A stretch of 64,000 bases of DNA from Microbacterium sp. MYb62 (GTDB lineage: Bacteria; Actinomycetota; Actinomycetes; Actinomycetales; Microbacteriaceae), in assembly GCF_002979475.1 (NCBI RefSeq), contig NZ_PCOY01000001.1, positions 1-64,000 of the forward strand, in the 5' to 3' direction. The notes beneath the pieces were generated by a model. The model was not told the origin of the DNA. It saw only the letters and a program-made list of their open reading frames with translations, and did no database searches. The position numbers were made by a program, and so were the translations under genes. Below are positions 16,031 to 23,457 of this stretch, one piece after another (positions within the stretch are counted from its first letter, which is position 1; each line of letters opens with the position of its first letter).

Positions 16031-16150
16031 GCACCTCGGCGTACGGAAGAGAAATCAGGGGTGCCGACCAGATGGTCACCCTCACCCATCCGCCGCACGT
16101 GTGGAGGACCGGTAGTTCAACTCACTGCGTGTGCGTACCGACTTTGCCCG

Positions 16151-16168
16151 TCGATCTGACTGAGTTGC
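16151..16168. repeat. att-like repeat, copy 3 (upstream of mCpol gene)
   Basis: Seventeen of 18 bases match 2882-2899, and 11983-11999 matches equally well. The right arm and spacer are not conserved. It lies 53 bases upstream of the mCpol start, so it could be an old recombination junction separating the TrlF module from the mCpol module, or a shared upstream control element. Confidence 0.5.
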
Positions 16169-16208
16169 ACCGAGACGCGGGCATGTGGGGTTCGGTGCCC
16201 GATGCCGG

Positions 16209-16214
16209 TACCCT
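16209..16214 (+). promoter_or_regulatory. Candidate -10 box, mCpol operon
   Basis: TACCCT lies six bases before the GTG at 16221. The spacing suggests a leaderless transcript covering both mCpol and its effector. Constitutive expression would suit a system that works by a standing signal; that is inference. Confidence 0.35.
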
Positions 16215-16220
16215 CTACCT

Positions 16221-16607
16221 GTGATCGACAGTGCACCAAGGCAATACCTCTACTTCGACGGCGATGATGTTGGCGCGGCCATCGAACTCTGTTTGCTAGA
16301 AGAGGACGTTCCGGGCGCGCACCTCGTGAGCACGCGGGTATCAGACGGTATTGAGGGACTCGCGGCGGAGTTGCGACGTTCGTTTGGGGCGGAGATCGTT
16401 TTCGCCGCTGGCGACGAAGTATTGGCGGTGACCAATTCACTCGTCGACCCCATACTGGTTCAACGTTTTCGCGCCAAGTTCGAGAAAACAACAGGTCGGA
16501 CTGTTTCGTGCGGAATTGGTACTTCAGCAGCGGATGCGACTCGACAACTGCATCTTGCAAAACTTCATGGTAAGAACCAGACACGACGTGGCGGCAATGA
16601 TGCCTAG
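16221..16607 (+). CDS. Minimal CRISPR polymerase (mCpol), Panoptes OptS-like nucleotide cyclase
   Basis: A 128-residue stand-alone polymerase/cyclase palm domain related to Cas10 and GGDEF enzymes. Residues 9-18 (YLYFDGDDVG) give the first metal-binding strand with D13, D15 and D16. FAAGDEVLAV (61-70) is the GGDEF-like hairpin with G64, D65 and E66. VSCGIGTSAADATRQLHLAKLHGKN (95-119) supplies the conserved CGIG turn and the A-K...G-K-N nucleotide-contacting end. The length is that of a bare mCpol. Published mCpol enzymes make a cyclic dinucleotide continuously, and this signal restrains a membrane effector until phage sponges remove it. The start GTG follows a leaderless-type promoter. The stop overlaps the effector ATG, so the pair is one operon with no CRISPR or cas genes nearby. 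Confidence 0.85.
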   Translation: MIDSAPRQYLYFDGDDVGAAIELCLLEEDVPGAHLVSTRVSDGIEGLAAELRRSFGAEIVFAAGDEVLAVTNSLVDPILVQRFRAKFEKTTGRTVSCGIGTSAADATRQLHLAKLHGKNQTRRGGNDA

Positions 16608-17352
16608 CAGAGTCGTCATTCTGGCTTCGTCCGTGCAACCAGATGTCTACTTCAACATCATCGCCTTCAACGCGAGACAAAACGTACGTGAATTCGTCGT
16701 CGCGGTGATAGACCCGCCGACGCTACCGTCTGGATCCTCGAGTGACGCGGTTCAGAAACGACTACAGGATCTAGTGAACCGCTTATCCGAATCGAATTAC
16801 CTTAAATTTGCATCCGAAGCTACGACCATGATTCCACTGGTAGACCCGGCACCTATGACATCATTCCTGGCGGAAGTGAACTGGTACTCCCTGCAAATCA
16901 CATATCGGTCGGTCGCCGAATCGGACCTGAAAGAATTCCTGGATGAGGAGCAACAGGCCGGGGCAGCTTTTGACGTCACTGCTTGTCGCAACACCGTCCT
17001 GGCCGGCGCGGTCGCTTGGCTCGTCTCCCGCGGTGGTGCGCCTCTTCACTCATTGGAGGTGAAACGTCCATTTCGACACGACGCTTCAGACTTGCTTCCA
17101 TACCTCGATCAAGTCGACTATGCATACCCGGAACTGTCGGCGTCGAAGCTGATCCGATCCGCTACCCGCCGCGTTAATCGAGGCACGCTGCGAAAAAAGA
17201 CCTTCTGGATCCTCAGTGTCGTGGGCGCAATTCTGGTTGGCGCGCTAGCGTACTTCGCGCCTTCTGAGCTCTCAACTCCCATACTGACAGCAGCAGCGGC
17301 GTTTGCGACCGTCATGTCCGCCGTAGCGATACTCGTGCGAAATCCTGCATAG
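16597..17352 (+). CDS. Putative nucleotide-controlled membrane effector paired with mCpol (sensor + C-terminal 2TM)
   Basis: 251 residues. Residues 1-~185 are a soluble α/β region that starts PSRVVILASSVQPDVYFNIIAF, like the first strand and helix of a CARF/Rossmann-type ligand domain. A second helix unit (FDVTACRNTVLAGAVAWLVSRGGAPLHSLEV) resembles the central part of such domains. After a basic linker (IRSATRRVNRGTLRKKT), two transmembrane helices close the protein (TFWILSVVGAILVGALAYFA and ILTAAAAFATVMSAVAILV), with only a short tail. The start overlaps the mCpol stop by 11 bases. I infer that it senses the mCpol product and acts on the membrane. The described Panoptes effector is a 2TM-β protein; here the membrane pair follows a larger sensor region, so this may be a distinct variant. 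ATG 16600 and 16567 are alternative starts. Confidence 0.72.
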   Translation: MMPSRVVILASSVQPDVYFNIIAFNARQNVREFVVAVIDPPTLPSGSSSDAVQKRLQDLVNRLSESNYLKFASEATTMIPLVDPAPMTSFLAEVNWYSLQITYRSVAESDLKEFLDEEQQAGAAFDVTACRNTVLAGAVAWLVSRGGAPLHSLEVKRPFRHDASDLLPYLDQVDYAYPELSASKLIRSATRRVNRGTLRKKTFWILSVVGAILVGALAYFAPSELSTPILTAAAAFATVMSAVAILVRNPA

Positions 17353-17611
17353 CGCGTCTCAGAGTAGTTTCTCGACAGCGGGCTTGGCCACTACCAGATC
17401 AACCATTTTTCGCAGCTTTGTGACAGGTCAAGCTGATGATCTCGGGAAACTATAACCTCGTTACTCGGGCGGGGGCGTCGTTGCAGAGCGAGTCATCGGG
17501 AACAGTCATTTGCACGGCCGCAGCTCTTTGAGGGCAACTACTCAGTACGTACTCATACCGGCGTGTGCCAGTCATTCACGATTCGAGAGCGGCGCTCGAT
17601 AGGCTCACATC
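17353..17611. other. Right flank of the island, no gene seen
   Basis: About 260 bases with mixed composition. I searched by eye for a fourth att-like copy and found only a weak fragment near 17533 (GCAACT, three bases, CAG). The right end carries the promoter of the methyltransferase gene (TAGGCT at 17600-17605, six bases before GTG 17612, with TTCACG 19 bases upstream). Confidence 0.45.
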
Positions 17612-18457
17612 GTGAACGGAAGCAATGTCGATGTCGACTGGGAATCTGCACGGGACGCGAACCAGGAGAACTGGGAGGATCGAGTCCCGCTGCATGAGAA
17701 CGCCTACGGGCTCGACGCGTTCGACGAACCGGAACACCTCAGCGACGTCGTCCGCGACGACCTTGCAGCGATGTCTGCATTCCTTCCTTCTGGAGGTCTG
17801 TCCGGGCTCGACCTGTGTCACCTGCAATGCCACATCGGCACCGACACCGTCTCGCTGGCGCGCGCCGGTGCGAATGTCACCGGCGTCGACTTCTCGCCGT
17901 CCGCGCTTCGCGCGGCCAGAGAGCTCGCGACGCGTCTTGGCGTCGAGGCGACGTGGGTGGAGACCGATGTCCTCGACGCGCGTGTCGCAGTGTCGGGTGA
18001 CTTCGATGTCGTCTACACGAGCATCGGGACGATCACCTGGCTCAACGACTTGGATCGGTGGGCCGCGCAGATCGTGGCGTTACTGCGTCCTGGCGGCACG
18101 TTCTTCATCCGAGATGGCCATCCGGTGCTCTACGCACTGGATGAGGCTACCCCGGGGCTGGTCACGCGATACCCCTACTTCGCCACGGGGCACGCTCAGC
18201 AATGGGATGACGACTCCACCTACGCCGGATCCGGCCGCGTCGCTCATGCACGCACCTATGAGTGGCCGCACCCGCTGTCCGAGATCCTCGGCGCGCTGCT
18301 CCGCGCCGGACTGAGACTCGTCCACTTCGACGAAGGCCGAACACTGCCGTGGCGGTTCAGCGACCGCATGGTCGAGGTTCCCGGCGGCTACGCCTGGCCG
18401 GAAGACGAACGCAACCTGGTTCCCTGCACGTACACGATCATCGCCCGACGCGACTGA
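17612..18457 (+). CDS. Class I SAM-dependent methyltransferase
   Basis: 281 residues with a standard Rossmann methyltransferase: GLDLCHLQCHIGTDTVSLARAG is motif I (about residues 66-87), VTGVDFSPSALRAA motif II, WVETDVLDA motif III, and FDVVYTSIGTITWL with LLRPGGTFFIRDGHP motifs IV-V. The N-terminal WESARDANQENWEDRVPLHENAYGL helix occurs in small-molecule methyltransferases. The substrate is unknown. The GTG start follows a leaderless-type -10 box. It is convergent with the UvrA-like gene, with a 9-base-stem hairpin between them. Confidence 0.88.
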   Translation: MNGSNVDVDWESARDANQENWEDRVPLHENAYGLDAFDEPEHLSDVVRDDLAAMSAFLPSGGLSGLDLCHLQCHIGTDTVSLARAGANVTGVDFSPSALRAARELATRLGVEATWVETDVLDARVAVSGDFDVVYTSIGTITWLNDLDRWAAQIVALLRPGGTFFIRDGHPVLYALDEATPGLVTRYPYFATGHAQQWDDDSTYAGSGRVAHARTYEWPHPLSEILGALLRAGLRLVHFDEGRTLPWRFSDRMVEVPGGYAWPEDERNLVPCTYTIIARRD

Positions 18458-18466
18458 CACGAGACG

Positions 18467-18493
18467 CGAGACGCCGTCCTCCCGCGTCTCGCC
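18467..18493. terminator. Bidirectional hairpin terminator
   Basis: GCGAGACGC (18467-18475) and GCGTCTCGC (18485-18493) form a perfect nine-pair stem with a nine-base loop. It sits between convergent methyltransferase and UvrA-like genes and has no U-tract. Confidence 0.55.
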
Positions 18494-18520
18494 TGACCTC
18501 ACGGCCGCTCTCGTCCTCCG

Positions 18521-20878
18521 CTAGGAGCCGACGTACTCCGCGAGGTGCTCCCCCGTGAGCGTCGATTTTTGGGATACCAAATCGGCGGGCGTACCCTCGA
18601 ACACGACCTTTCCGCCGTCGTGGCCGGCACCCGGCCCGATGTCGATGATCCAGTCCGCGTGCGCCATGACCGCCTGGTGGTGCTCGATCACGATCACCGT
18701 CTTCCCGGCGTCGACGAGTCGATCCAGGAGACCGAGGATCTTGTCGACATCGGCGAGATGCAGTCCGGTGGTGGGCTCGTCGAGGACGTAGACGTCCCCC
18801 TTCTCCCCCATCTGGATCGCGAGCTTGATCCGCTGGCGCTCTCCGCCCGACAAGGTCGACAACGGCTGCCCGAGGGACAGATACCCGAGTCCCACATCTT
18901 CCATACGCCCCAGGATCGCGGTGGCTGCAGGCAGCTTCGCCTCGCCCTCGCCGAAGAACGCCCGTGCCTCTGACACCGGAAGGTCGAGCACCTCGGTGAT
19001 GTCCTTCCCCGCCAGCTTGTACTCGAGCACCCCGGCCTGGAAGCGCTTGCCGCCGCAGTCCTCGCAGGGAGTCTCGATCGTGTCCATGAATCCGAGCTCG
19101 GTGATGATGACGCCGGCGCCCTTGCACGACGGGCATGCACCTTCGGAGTTCGCGCTGAACAGCGCCGGTTTCACGCCGTTCGCCTTCGCGAATGCCTTGC
19201 GAATCGGCTCGAGAAGCCCCGTATACGTCGCCGGGTTGCTCCGACGCGAGCCCTTGATCGCCGCCTGGTCGATCGCCACGACGCCTTCGCGCTTCGACAC
19301 CGAGCCGTGGATGAGGGAGCTCTTGCCCGATCCCGCGACTCCCGTCACGACCGTGAGCACGCCCGTCGGGATGTCGACGTCGACGTTCTGCAGGTTGTTC
19401 GCCGTGGCGCCCCGCACCTCGATCGAGCCCTCCCCCGCACGCACGGAGTCCTTGAGCTGCGCCCGATCTTCGAGGTGATCACCGGTCTTCGTGCCACTGG
19501 CTTTCAGACCCTCGACGGTGCCTTCGAAGCAGATCTCTCCGCCCGCGCTGCCGGCTCCGGGTCCCAGATCGACGACATGGTCGCCGATCACGATGGTCTC
19601 CGGCTTGTGCTCGACCACCAGCACCGTGTTGCCCTTGTCGCGCAGCTGGAGCAGCAGCCTGTTCATACGCTGGATGTCGTGCGGGTGCAGGCCGATCGTG
19701 GGCTCGTCGAACACATAGGTGATGTCGGTCAGCGACGACCCGAGATGGCGCAGCATCTTGATGCGCTGCGCCTCTCCCCCGGACAGTGTTCCCGACGGCC
19801 GCTCGAGGCTGAGATACCCCAGGCCCAGCGTCACGAACGCGTCCAGATTCGCGCCGAGGGCCTGCAGCAGCGGCCCCGCCTCCGGGAGGTCGAGTCCGCG
19901 CACCCAGTCCGCCAGGTCGGTCACCTGCATCCGGCACGCGTCGGCGATGCTCACGCCCTCGATCTTCGAGGAGCGCGCCCCCTCTGTGAGGCGTGTGCCG
20001 TCGCACTCCGGGCACACTGCGAAGGTGGCGACCCGTTCGACGAAAGCGCGGATATGCGGCTGCAGCGCATCGAGATCCTTCGACAGCATCGCCTTGGTGA
20101 TCTTCGGGATCAGACCCTCGTAGGTCATGTTGATCCCGGAGATCTTCACCTTCGTCACCTCGCCGTAGAGGAAGAGATGGCGCTGCTTGTCGGTGAACTG
20201 CGAGATCGGCTTGTCCGCGGGATAGAAGCCCGACTCCGAGAAGCCCTTCACCATCCACCCGTCGGCGGTATAGCCCGGCACCATGATGGCGCCCTCGTCG
20301 AGCGACTTCGACTCATCGACGATCTGCGCGAGATCGAGGTCGGAGACCGCTCCCCTGCCCTCACACCGAGGGCACATGCCACCCAGGTAGATCGCATCCT
20401 TCACGATCTTCTTCTCACCGCCGGGACCGGTCATCACCCCACTGGCCTTCTGCGTCGGGATGTTGAAGGAGAATGCCGTCGGGCCGCCGATATAGGGGTT
20501 GCCGAGCTTGCTGAAGAGGATGCGGAGCATCGCGTTCGCATCGGTGACGGTTCCGACCGTCGATCGCGGATTGGCGCCCAGGCGCTCCTGGTCGACGATG
20601 ATCGCCGTTGTCAGTCCCTCCAGGATGTCGACATCGGGCCGCGGCACCGACGGCATGAAGCCCTGGACGAAGGCACTGTAGGTCTCGTCGATCATGCGGC
20701 GCGACTCCGCAGCGATCGTGTCGAAGACGAGTGAGCTCTTCCCTGATCCGGACACCCCCGTGAACACCGTCAGCCGCCGCTTCGGTATGTCGACGCTCAC
20801 GTCCTTCAGGTTGTTCTCGCGTGCGCCCTGCACGCGAATCAGGTCGTGGGTGTCGGCGGGGTGCTCATCGGCGGTCAT
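18521..20878 (-). CDS. UvrA-like ABC ATPase (short class, excinuclease paralogue)
   Basis: A 785-residue UvrA-type protein with two ABC ATPase halves. The N-terminal half has IRVQGARENNLKDVSVDIPKR, Walker A GVSGSGKSS and the insertion start FDTIAAESRRMI, with zinc ligands CPRCEGRG and CPECDGTR. LSGGEAQRIKMLRHLGSSL is the first signature and FDEPTIGLHPHD Walker B. The second half repeats Walker A (GVAGSGKSSL), zinc cysteines (CPSCKGAG, CEDCGG), LSGGERQRIKLAI and LDEPTTGLHLAD. Housekeeping UvrA is about 950 residues, so this belongs to the shorter UvrA2/DrrC-like class implicated in drug or DNA-adduct tolerance. ATG 20878 gives a normal N-terminus; the open extension upstream is discarded. Confidence 0.9.
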   Translation of the reverse strand: MTADEHPADTHDLIRVQGARENNLKDVSVDIPKRRLTVFTGVSGSGKSSLVFDTIAAESRRMIDETYSAFVQGFMPSVPRPDVDILEGLTTAIIVDQERLGANPRSTVGTVTDANAMLRILFSKLGNPYIGGPTAFSFNIPTQKASGVMTGPGGEKKIVKDAIYLGGMCPRCEGRGAVSDLDLAQIVDESKSLDEGAIMVPGYTADGWMVKGFSESGFYPADKPISQFTDKQRHLFLYGEVTKVKISGINMTYEGLIPKITKAMLSKDLDALQPHIRAFVERVATFAVCPECDGTRLTEGARSSKIEGVSIADACRMQVTDLADWVRGLDLPEAGPLLQALGANLDAFVTLGLGYLSLERPSGTLSGGEAQRIKMLRHLGSSLTDITYVFDEPTIGLHPHDIQRMNRLLLQLRDKGNTVLVVEHKPETIVIGDHVVDLGPGAGSAGGEICFEGTVEGLKASGTKTGDHLEDRAQLKDSVRAGEGSIEVRGATANNLQNVDVDIPTGVLTVVTGVAGSGKSSLIHGSVSKREGVVAIDQAAIKGSRRSNPATYTGLLEPIRKAFAKANGVKPALFSANSEGACPSCKGAGVIITELGFMDTIETPCEDCGGKRFQAGVLEYKLAGKDITEVLDLPVSEARAFFGEGEAKLPAATAILGRMEDVGLGYLSLGQPLSTLSGGERQRIKLAIQMGEKGDVYVLDEPTTGLHLADVDKILGLLDRLVDAGKTVIVIEHHQAVMAHADWIIDIGPGAGHDGGKVVFEGTPADLVSQKSTLTGEHLAEYVGS

Positions 20879-20907
20879 CGGCGTCCTTCGTGTTGTCGAT
20901 CGAGGGT

Positions 20908-21327
20908 TCAGGCAGTCTGATTGATACGGAGCAGGTTGCCGGCGGGGTCGCGGAAAGCGCAGTCGCGGACGCCGTACGGCTGATCCATCGGCTCCTGGAC
21001 CACGTCGGCTCCGCCGTCGACGAGGCGTTCGAAGAGGCCGTCGACATCGTCGCTGGCGAGGGTGAGAGCCGCGTAGCTGCCCTTGGCGATCAGCTCGAGG
21101 ATCGTCTGGCGCTCGGCGTCGGTGATCCCGGGGTCGGTTGCGGGCGGGTGCAGCACGATCGAGGTCTCCGGCTGCCCCTCGGGACCGACGGTGAGCCACC
21201 GCAATCCGTCATAGCCGACGTCGTTCCTGACCTCGAACCCGAGCGCGTCACGGTAGAAGGCGAGCGCTGCCTCGGCATCGGTGTGAGGAAGGAATGCGTA
21301 GTGGATGCTGATGTTCATGGTCTTCAC
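20908..21327 (-). CDS. VOC (glyoxalase/bleomycin-resistance) family protein
   Basis: 139 residues with the paired βαβββ modules of the vicinal-oxygen-chelate family: HYAFLPHTDAEAALAFYRDALGFEVRNDVG at the N-terminus, and LASDDVDGLFERLVDGGADVVQEP with YGVRDCAFRDPAGNLLRI at the C-terminus. It may bind or modify a small toxic compound; the ligand is unknown. GTG 21327 overlaps the TGA of the AraC-type gene (GTGA), which strongly suggests translational coupling and decides the start over the ATG three codons later. Confidence 0.85.
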   Translation of the reverse strand: MKTMNISIHYAFLPHTDAEAALAFYRDALGFEVRNDVGYDGLRWLTVGPEGQPETSIVLHPPATDPGITDAERQTILELIAKGSYAALTLASDDVDGLFERLVDGGADVVQEPMDQPYGVRDCAFRDPAGNLLRINQTA

Positions 21328-21764
21328 GTTAGGTGAGCACCGGTTCTCGGCGCTTCTTGATTCCTGATGGGCCTGGTCACCTGCTTCGCCTGGAACGACG
21401 GGATCCCTTCGACGTTCGCGGCGCGTTCACGGTACACGCGGGGTGAGACACCGACCAGCTCGGAGAATCTCGTGCTGAAAGTGCCGAGGGAGGAGCAGCC
21501 GACCTCGAAGCACACCTCGGTCACCGTCAGGTCGCCCCGGCGCAGCAGGGCCATCGCCCGTTCGATGCGCCGCGTCATCAGGTAGGAGTACGGGGATTCG
21601 CCATAGGCCTCACGGAACCGCCTGCTGAGGTGCCCAGCGGACATGTGCACACCGCGGGCCAGCGCCTCCACGTCGAGCGGCTTCGCGTACTCCCGATCGA
21701 TGCGGTCTCTGACCTTTCGCATCACGACGAGTTCGCGCACGCGGGCGTCATCCACGGCAGTCAC
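21324..21764 (-). CDS. AraC-family transcriptional regulator
   Basis: A 146-residue protein that is almost only an AraC DNA-binding domain with two HTH motifs: PLDVEALARGVHMSAGHLSRRFREAYGESPYSYL and DLTVTEVCFEVGCSSLGTFSTRFSELVGVSPRVYRER. There is no separate ligand domain. It is coupled to the downstream VOC gene by a GTGA overlap, so it probably regulates that pair. The start is GTG. Confidence 0.88.
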   Translation of the reverse strand: MTAVDDARVRELVVMRKVRDRIDREYAKPLDVEALARGVHMSAGHLSRRFREAYGESPYSYLMTRRIERAMALLRRGDLTVTEVCFEVGCSSLGTFSTRFSELVGVSPRVYRERAANVEGIPSFQAKQVTRPIRNQEAPRTGAHLT

Positions 21765-21905
21765 GAATCGATCTTGTCATGTCGCCGCGAGTCCTGGCAT
21801 GACTTCACGAAACGCGGATGAGGACTCGTCCCCCATCTCGGACCGGGAGGGCGCTACCCTGAGGAGGCATCCTCACAGGATCTTCTCAGAAAGGGGTCCC
21901 CCACC

Positions 21906-22502
21906 ATGTCTGAACCGCTCAACGAGGCGAAGTCAGTGTTCAAGTCGATCCGCGTCACGCTGGCCGTCGCCGGTGTCCTCGCACTGATCGCGGGAATCGT
22001 CCTGCTCGTCTGGCCGGTGAAGTCCGCGGTCATCGTGACAGCGATCTTCGCCTCCTACCTGGTCATCGCCGGTCTGGTGTACATCGGACTCGGCATCTTC
22101 TCGAGCACCAAGGGCGGGTGGGCCCGCGTCGGCCACATCGTCCTCGGCCTGCTCTACATCGCCGCCGGTGTCATCGCGTTCTTCAACCTGAACGTCGCCG
22201 CCGCCACGCTCGCCTTCGTCGTGGTGATCTTCATCGGTGTCAGCTGGATCGTCGATGGAATCGTCGCGCTGACGCTCCTGGGCAGGGACGGGTCGCGCGT
22301 ATGGACCGTTCTCTACGCCATCCTGAGCATCGTCGCGGGAATCATCGTGCTGTTCTCGCCGCTGATCGCCGGCTTCGCCTTCTGGCTGCTGCTCGGCATC
22401 GCGCTGGTGGTGCTCGGAATCATCCAGATCGTGCGTGCCATCACGCTCGGCAAGGACGAGAAGGAGTACGTCGCCGCTGTTCAGGGAGAGCCCGCCAGCT
22501 GA
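21906..22502 (+). CDS. HdeD/DUF308-family membrane protein
   Basis: 198 residues with six hydrophobic segments in three repeats (VTLAVAGVLALIAGIVLLVWP, AVIVTAIFASYLVIAGLVYIGLGI, VGHIVLGLLYIAAGVIAF, TLAFVVVIFIGVSWIVDGIVAL, LYAILSIVAGIIVLFSP, FAFWLLLGIALVVLGIIQIV). This pattern is typical of HdeD-like integral membrane proteins, linked to acid stress in enterobacteria; the function in actinobacteria is not established. A GAAAGGGG ribosome site precedes the ATG. A very strong hairpin follows the stop. Confidence 0.85.
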   Translation: MSEPLNEAKSVFKSIRVTLAVAGVLALIAGIVLLVWPVKSAVIVTAIFASYLVIAGLVYIGLGIFSSTKGGWARVGHIVLGLLYIAAGVIAFFNLNVAAATLAFVVVIFIGVSWIVDGIVALTLLGRDGSRVWTVLYAILSIVAGIIVLFSPLIAGFAFWLLLGIALVVLGIIQIVRAITLGKDEKEYVAAVQGEPAS

Positions 22503-22507
22503 GTTCT

Positions 22508-22570
22508 CCCCCGATACAGAGATCGGCCCGCCCTGCGTGATGCAGGGCGGGCCGATCTCTGTATCGGGGG
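22508..22570. terminator. Perfect 29-base-pair hairpin between convergent genes
   Basis: Positions 22508-22536 and 22542-22570 are perfect inverted repeats with a five-base loop. The hairpin begins six bases after the HdeD stop and ends at the base before the convergent SDR stop codon, so it probably serves both strands as a terminator despite lacking a U-tract. Confidence 0.8.
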
Positions 22571-23335
22571 CTACTCCGCGACGAATGCGCTCACATCTCC
22601 GACGAGGCGCGTGTTGTCAGCGGGCACCGGATCGACGGCTGCCTTCGCGACCTCCGCCGCGAACTCCGAGACGTTGTAGAGCTTCCCGGCGGACTCCCGA
22701 CGCTCCGCGATCGCGCCCGGATTCGCCCGCTCCAGCAGAGTGGCGGTGATGGTTCCCTCGATCATGTCCCCCGAGACGACGGTGAAGCCGATCCCCTTCT
22801 CTGTGAGAGCGGGGATGAGCTCCCGGAGGGCGTCTTCGCCGGCGCGCTTCGAGAGCGCCACCGGCTCGTACTCTGGCATCGTCGGAGTGGTCCGGATGAA
22901 GTGCGCCTGGTGGCTGGTCACGAAGACGACGCGCGCACCCTCGCCCAGAAGCGGTGTCGCGGCATTCAGGACGTTGAGCTGCGCATCGCGGTTCAGGGTG
23001 AGCGCGTAGTCCTCCGCCATCCCGGACTCCATGCCTCCGGACGCGTTGAGGACCAGGACGTCGAGGCGTCCGTACTCGGCGCGGATGGCATCGAACATCT
23101 CGGCGACCGACGCCGGGTCGGTGAGATCCGCCCCGACCACGAGCGCGCGACGGCCGAGCTCACGCAGCTGGGCGGCGAGCTTCTCCGCGCGCGGCGCCTT
23201 GTTGCGGAAGTTGATGACGACATCGGCACCGGCCTCGGCGAGGTAGCGGACAGTGTCCGCACCGATCCCGCGCGACGAACCGGTGACAAGAGCGACCTTG
23301 CCGTCGAGGGATCCTGCGGGAAGAACGTCGGTCAC
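22571..23335 (-). CDS. SDR-family oxidoreductase with unusual active site
   Basis: 254 residues. The NAD(P)-binding motif TGSSRGIGADTVRYLAEAGADVV is at residues ~18-40, followed by GADLTD and VLNASGG (the NNAG position). The catalytic segment reads YEPVALSKRAGEDALRELIP: the Lys of YxxxK is present, but the residue four before it is Val rather than Tyr, and the nearest Tyr lies seven before the Lys. Substrate and activity are therefore uncertain. The protein may act on an unusual substrate or have lost dehydrogenase activity. It faces HdeD across a long hairpin. Confidence 0.85.
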   Translation of the reverse strand: MTDVLPAGSLDGKVALVTGSSRGIGADTVRYLAEAGADVVINFRNKAPRAEKLAAQLRELGRRALVVGADLTDPASVAEMFDAIRAEYGRLDVLVLNASGGMESGMAEDYALTLNRDAQLNVLNAATPLLGEGARVVFVTSHQAHFIRTTPTMPEYEPVALSKRAGEDALRELIPALTEKGIGFTVVSGDMIEGTITATLLERANPGAIAERRESAGKLYNVSEFAAEVAKAAVDPVPADNTRLVGDVSAFVAE

Positions 23336-23457
23336 GGTGACTCCTCATGATGCGTGAAAACGCCGTGATCGCACGGCCCTCTCACACTACCAAGCGACCG
23401 CTGCGGCGCCCGGATCGGCAGCCTCCCGCGTGATACGTTGACCACAAAGGAGGCCGC

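Larger units (their letters stand above)
2882..17352. mobile_element. Modular defence/genomic island bounded on the left by an att-like repeat
   Basis: This interval is visibly richer in A and T than the flanks and consists almost entirely of accessory genes: recombinases, two HTH regulators, an unknown four-gene operon, a DUF4365-type nuclease-like protein, AbiTii, TrlF and mCpol proteins. It begins with an integrase block next to an att-like sequence. Copies of that sequence recur at 11983 and 16151, dividing the island into three modules: 2.9-12.0, 12.0-16.15 and 16.15-17.4 kb. Housekeeping-like genes flank it on both sides. The right edge is placed after the last accessory gene; no fourth repeat was found there, so the true boundary between 17353 and 17611 is uncertain. 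Confidence 0.65.

Noticed and set aside
17533..17544. A fourth att-like copy at the right edge
   Set aside because: Only GCAACT and CAG are shared, interrupted by three bases; too weak to call.
19307..20734. A long plus-strand frame opposite the UvrA-like gene
   Set aside because: Antisense to a clear family member, with Arg/His-rich shadow composition and no motif.
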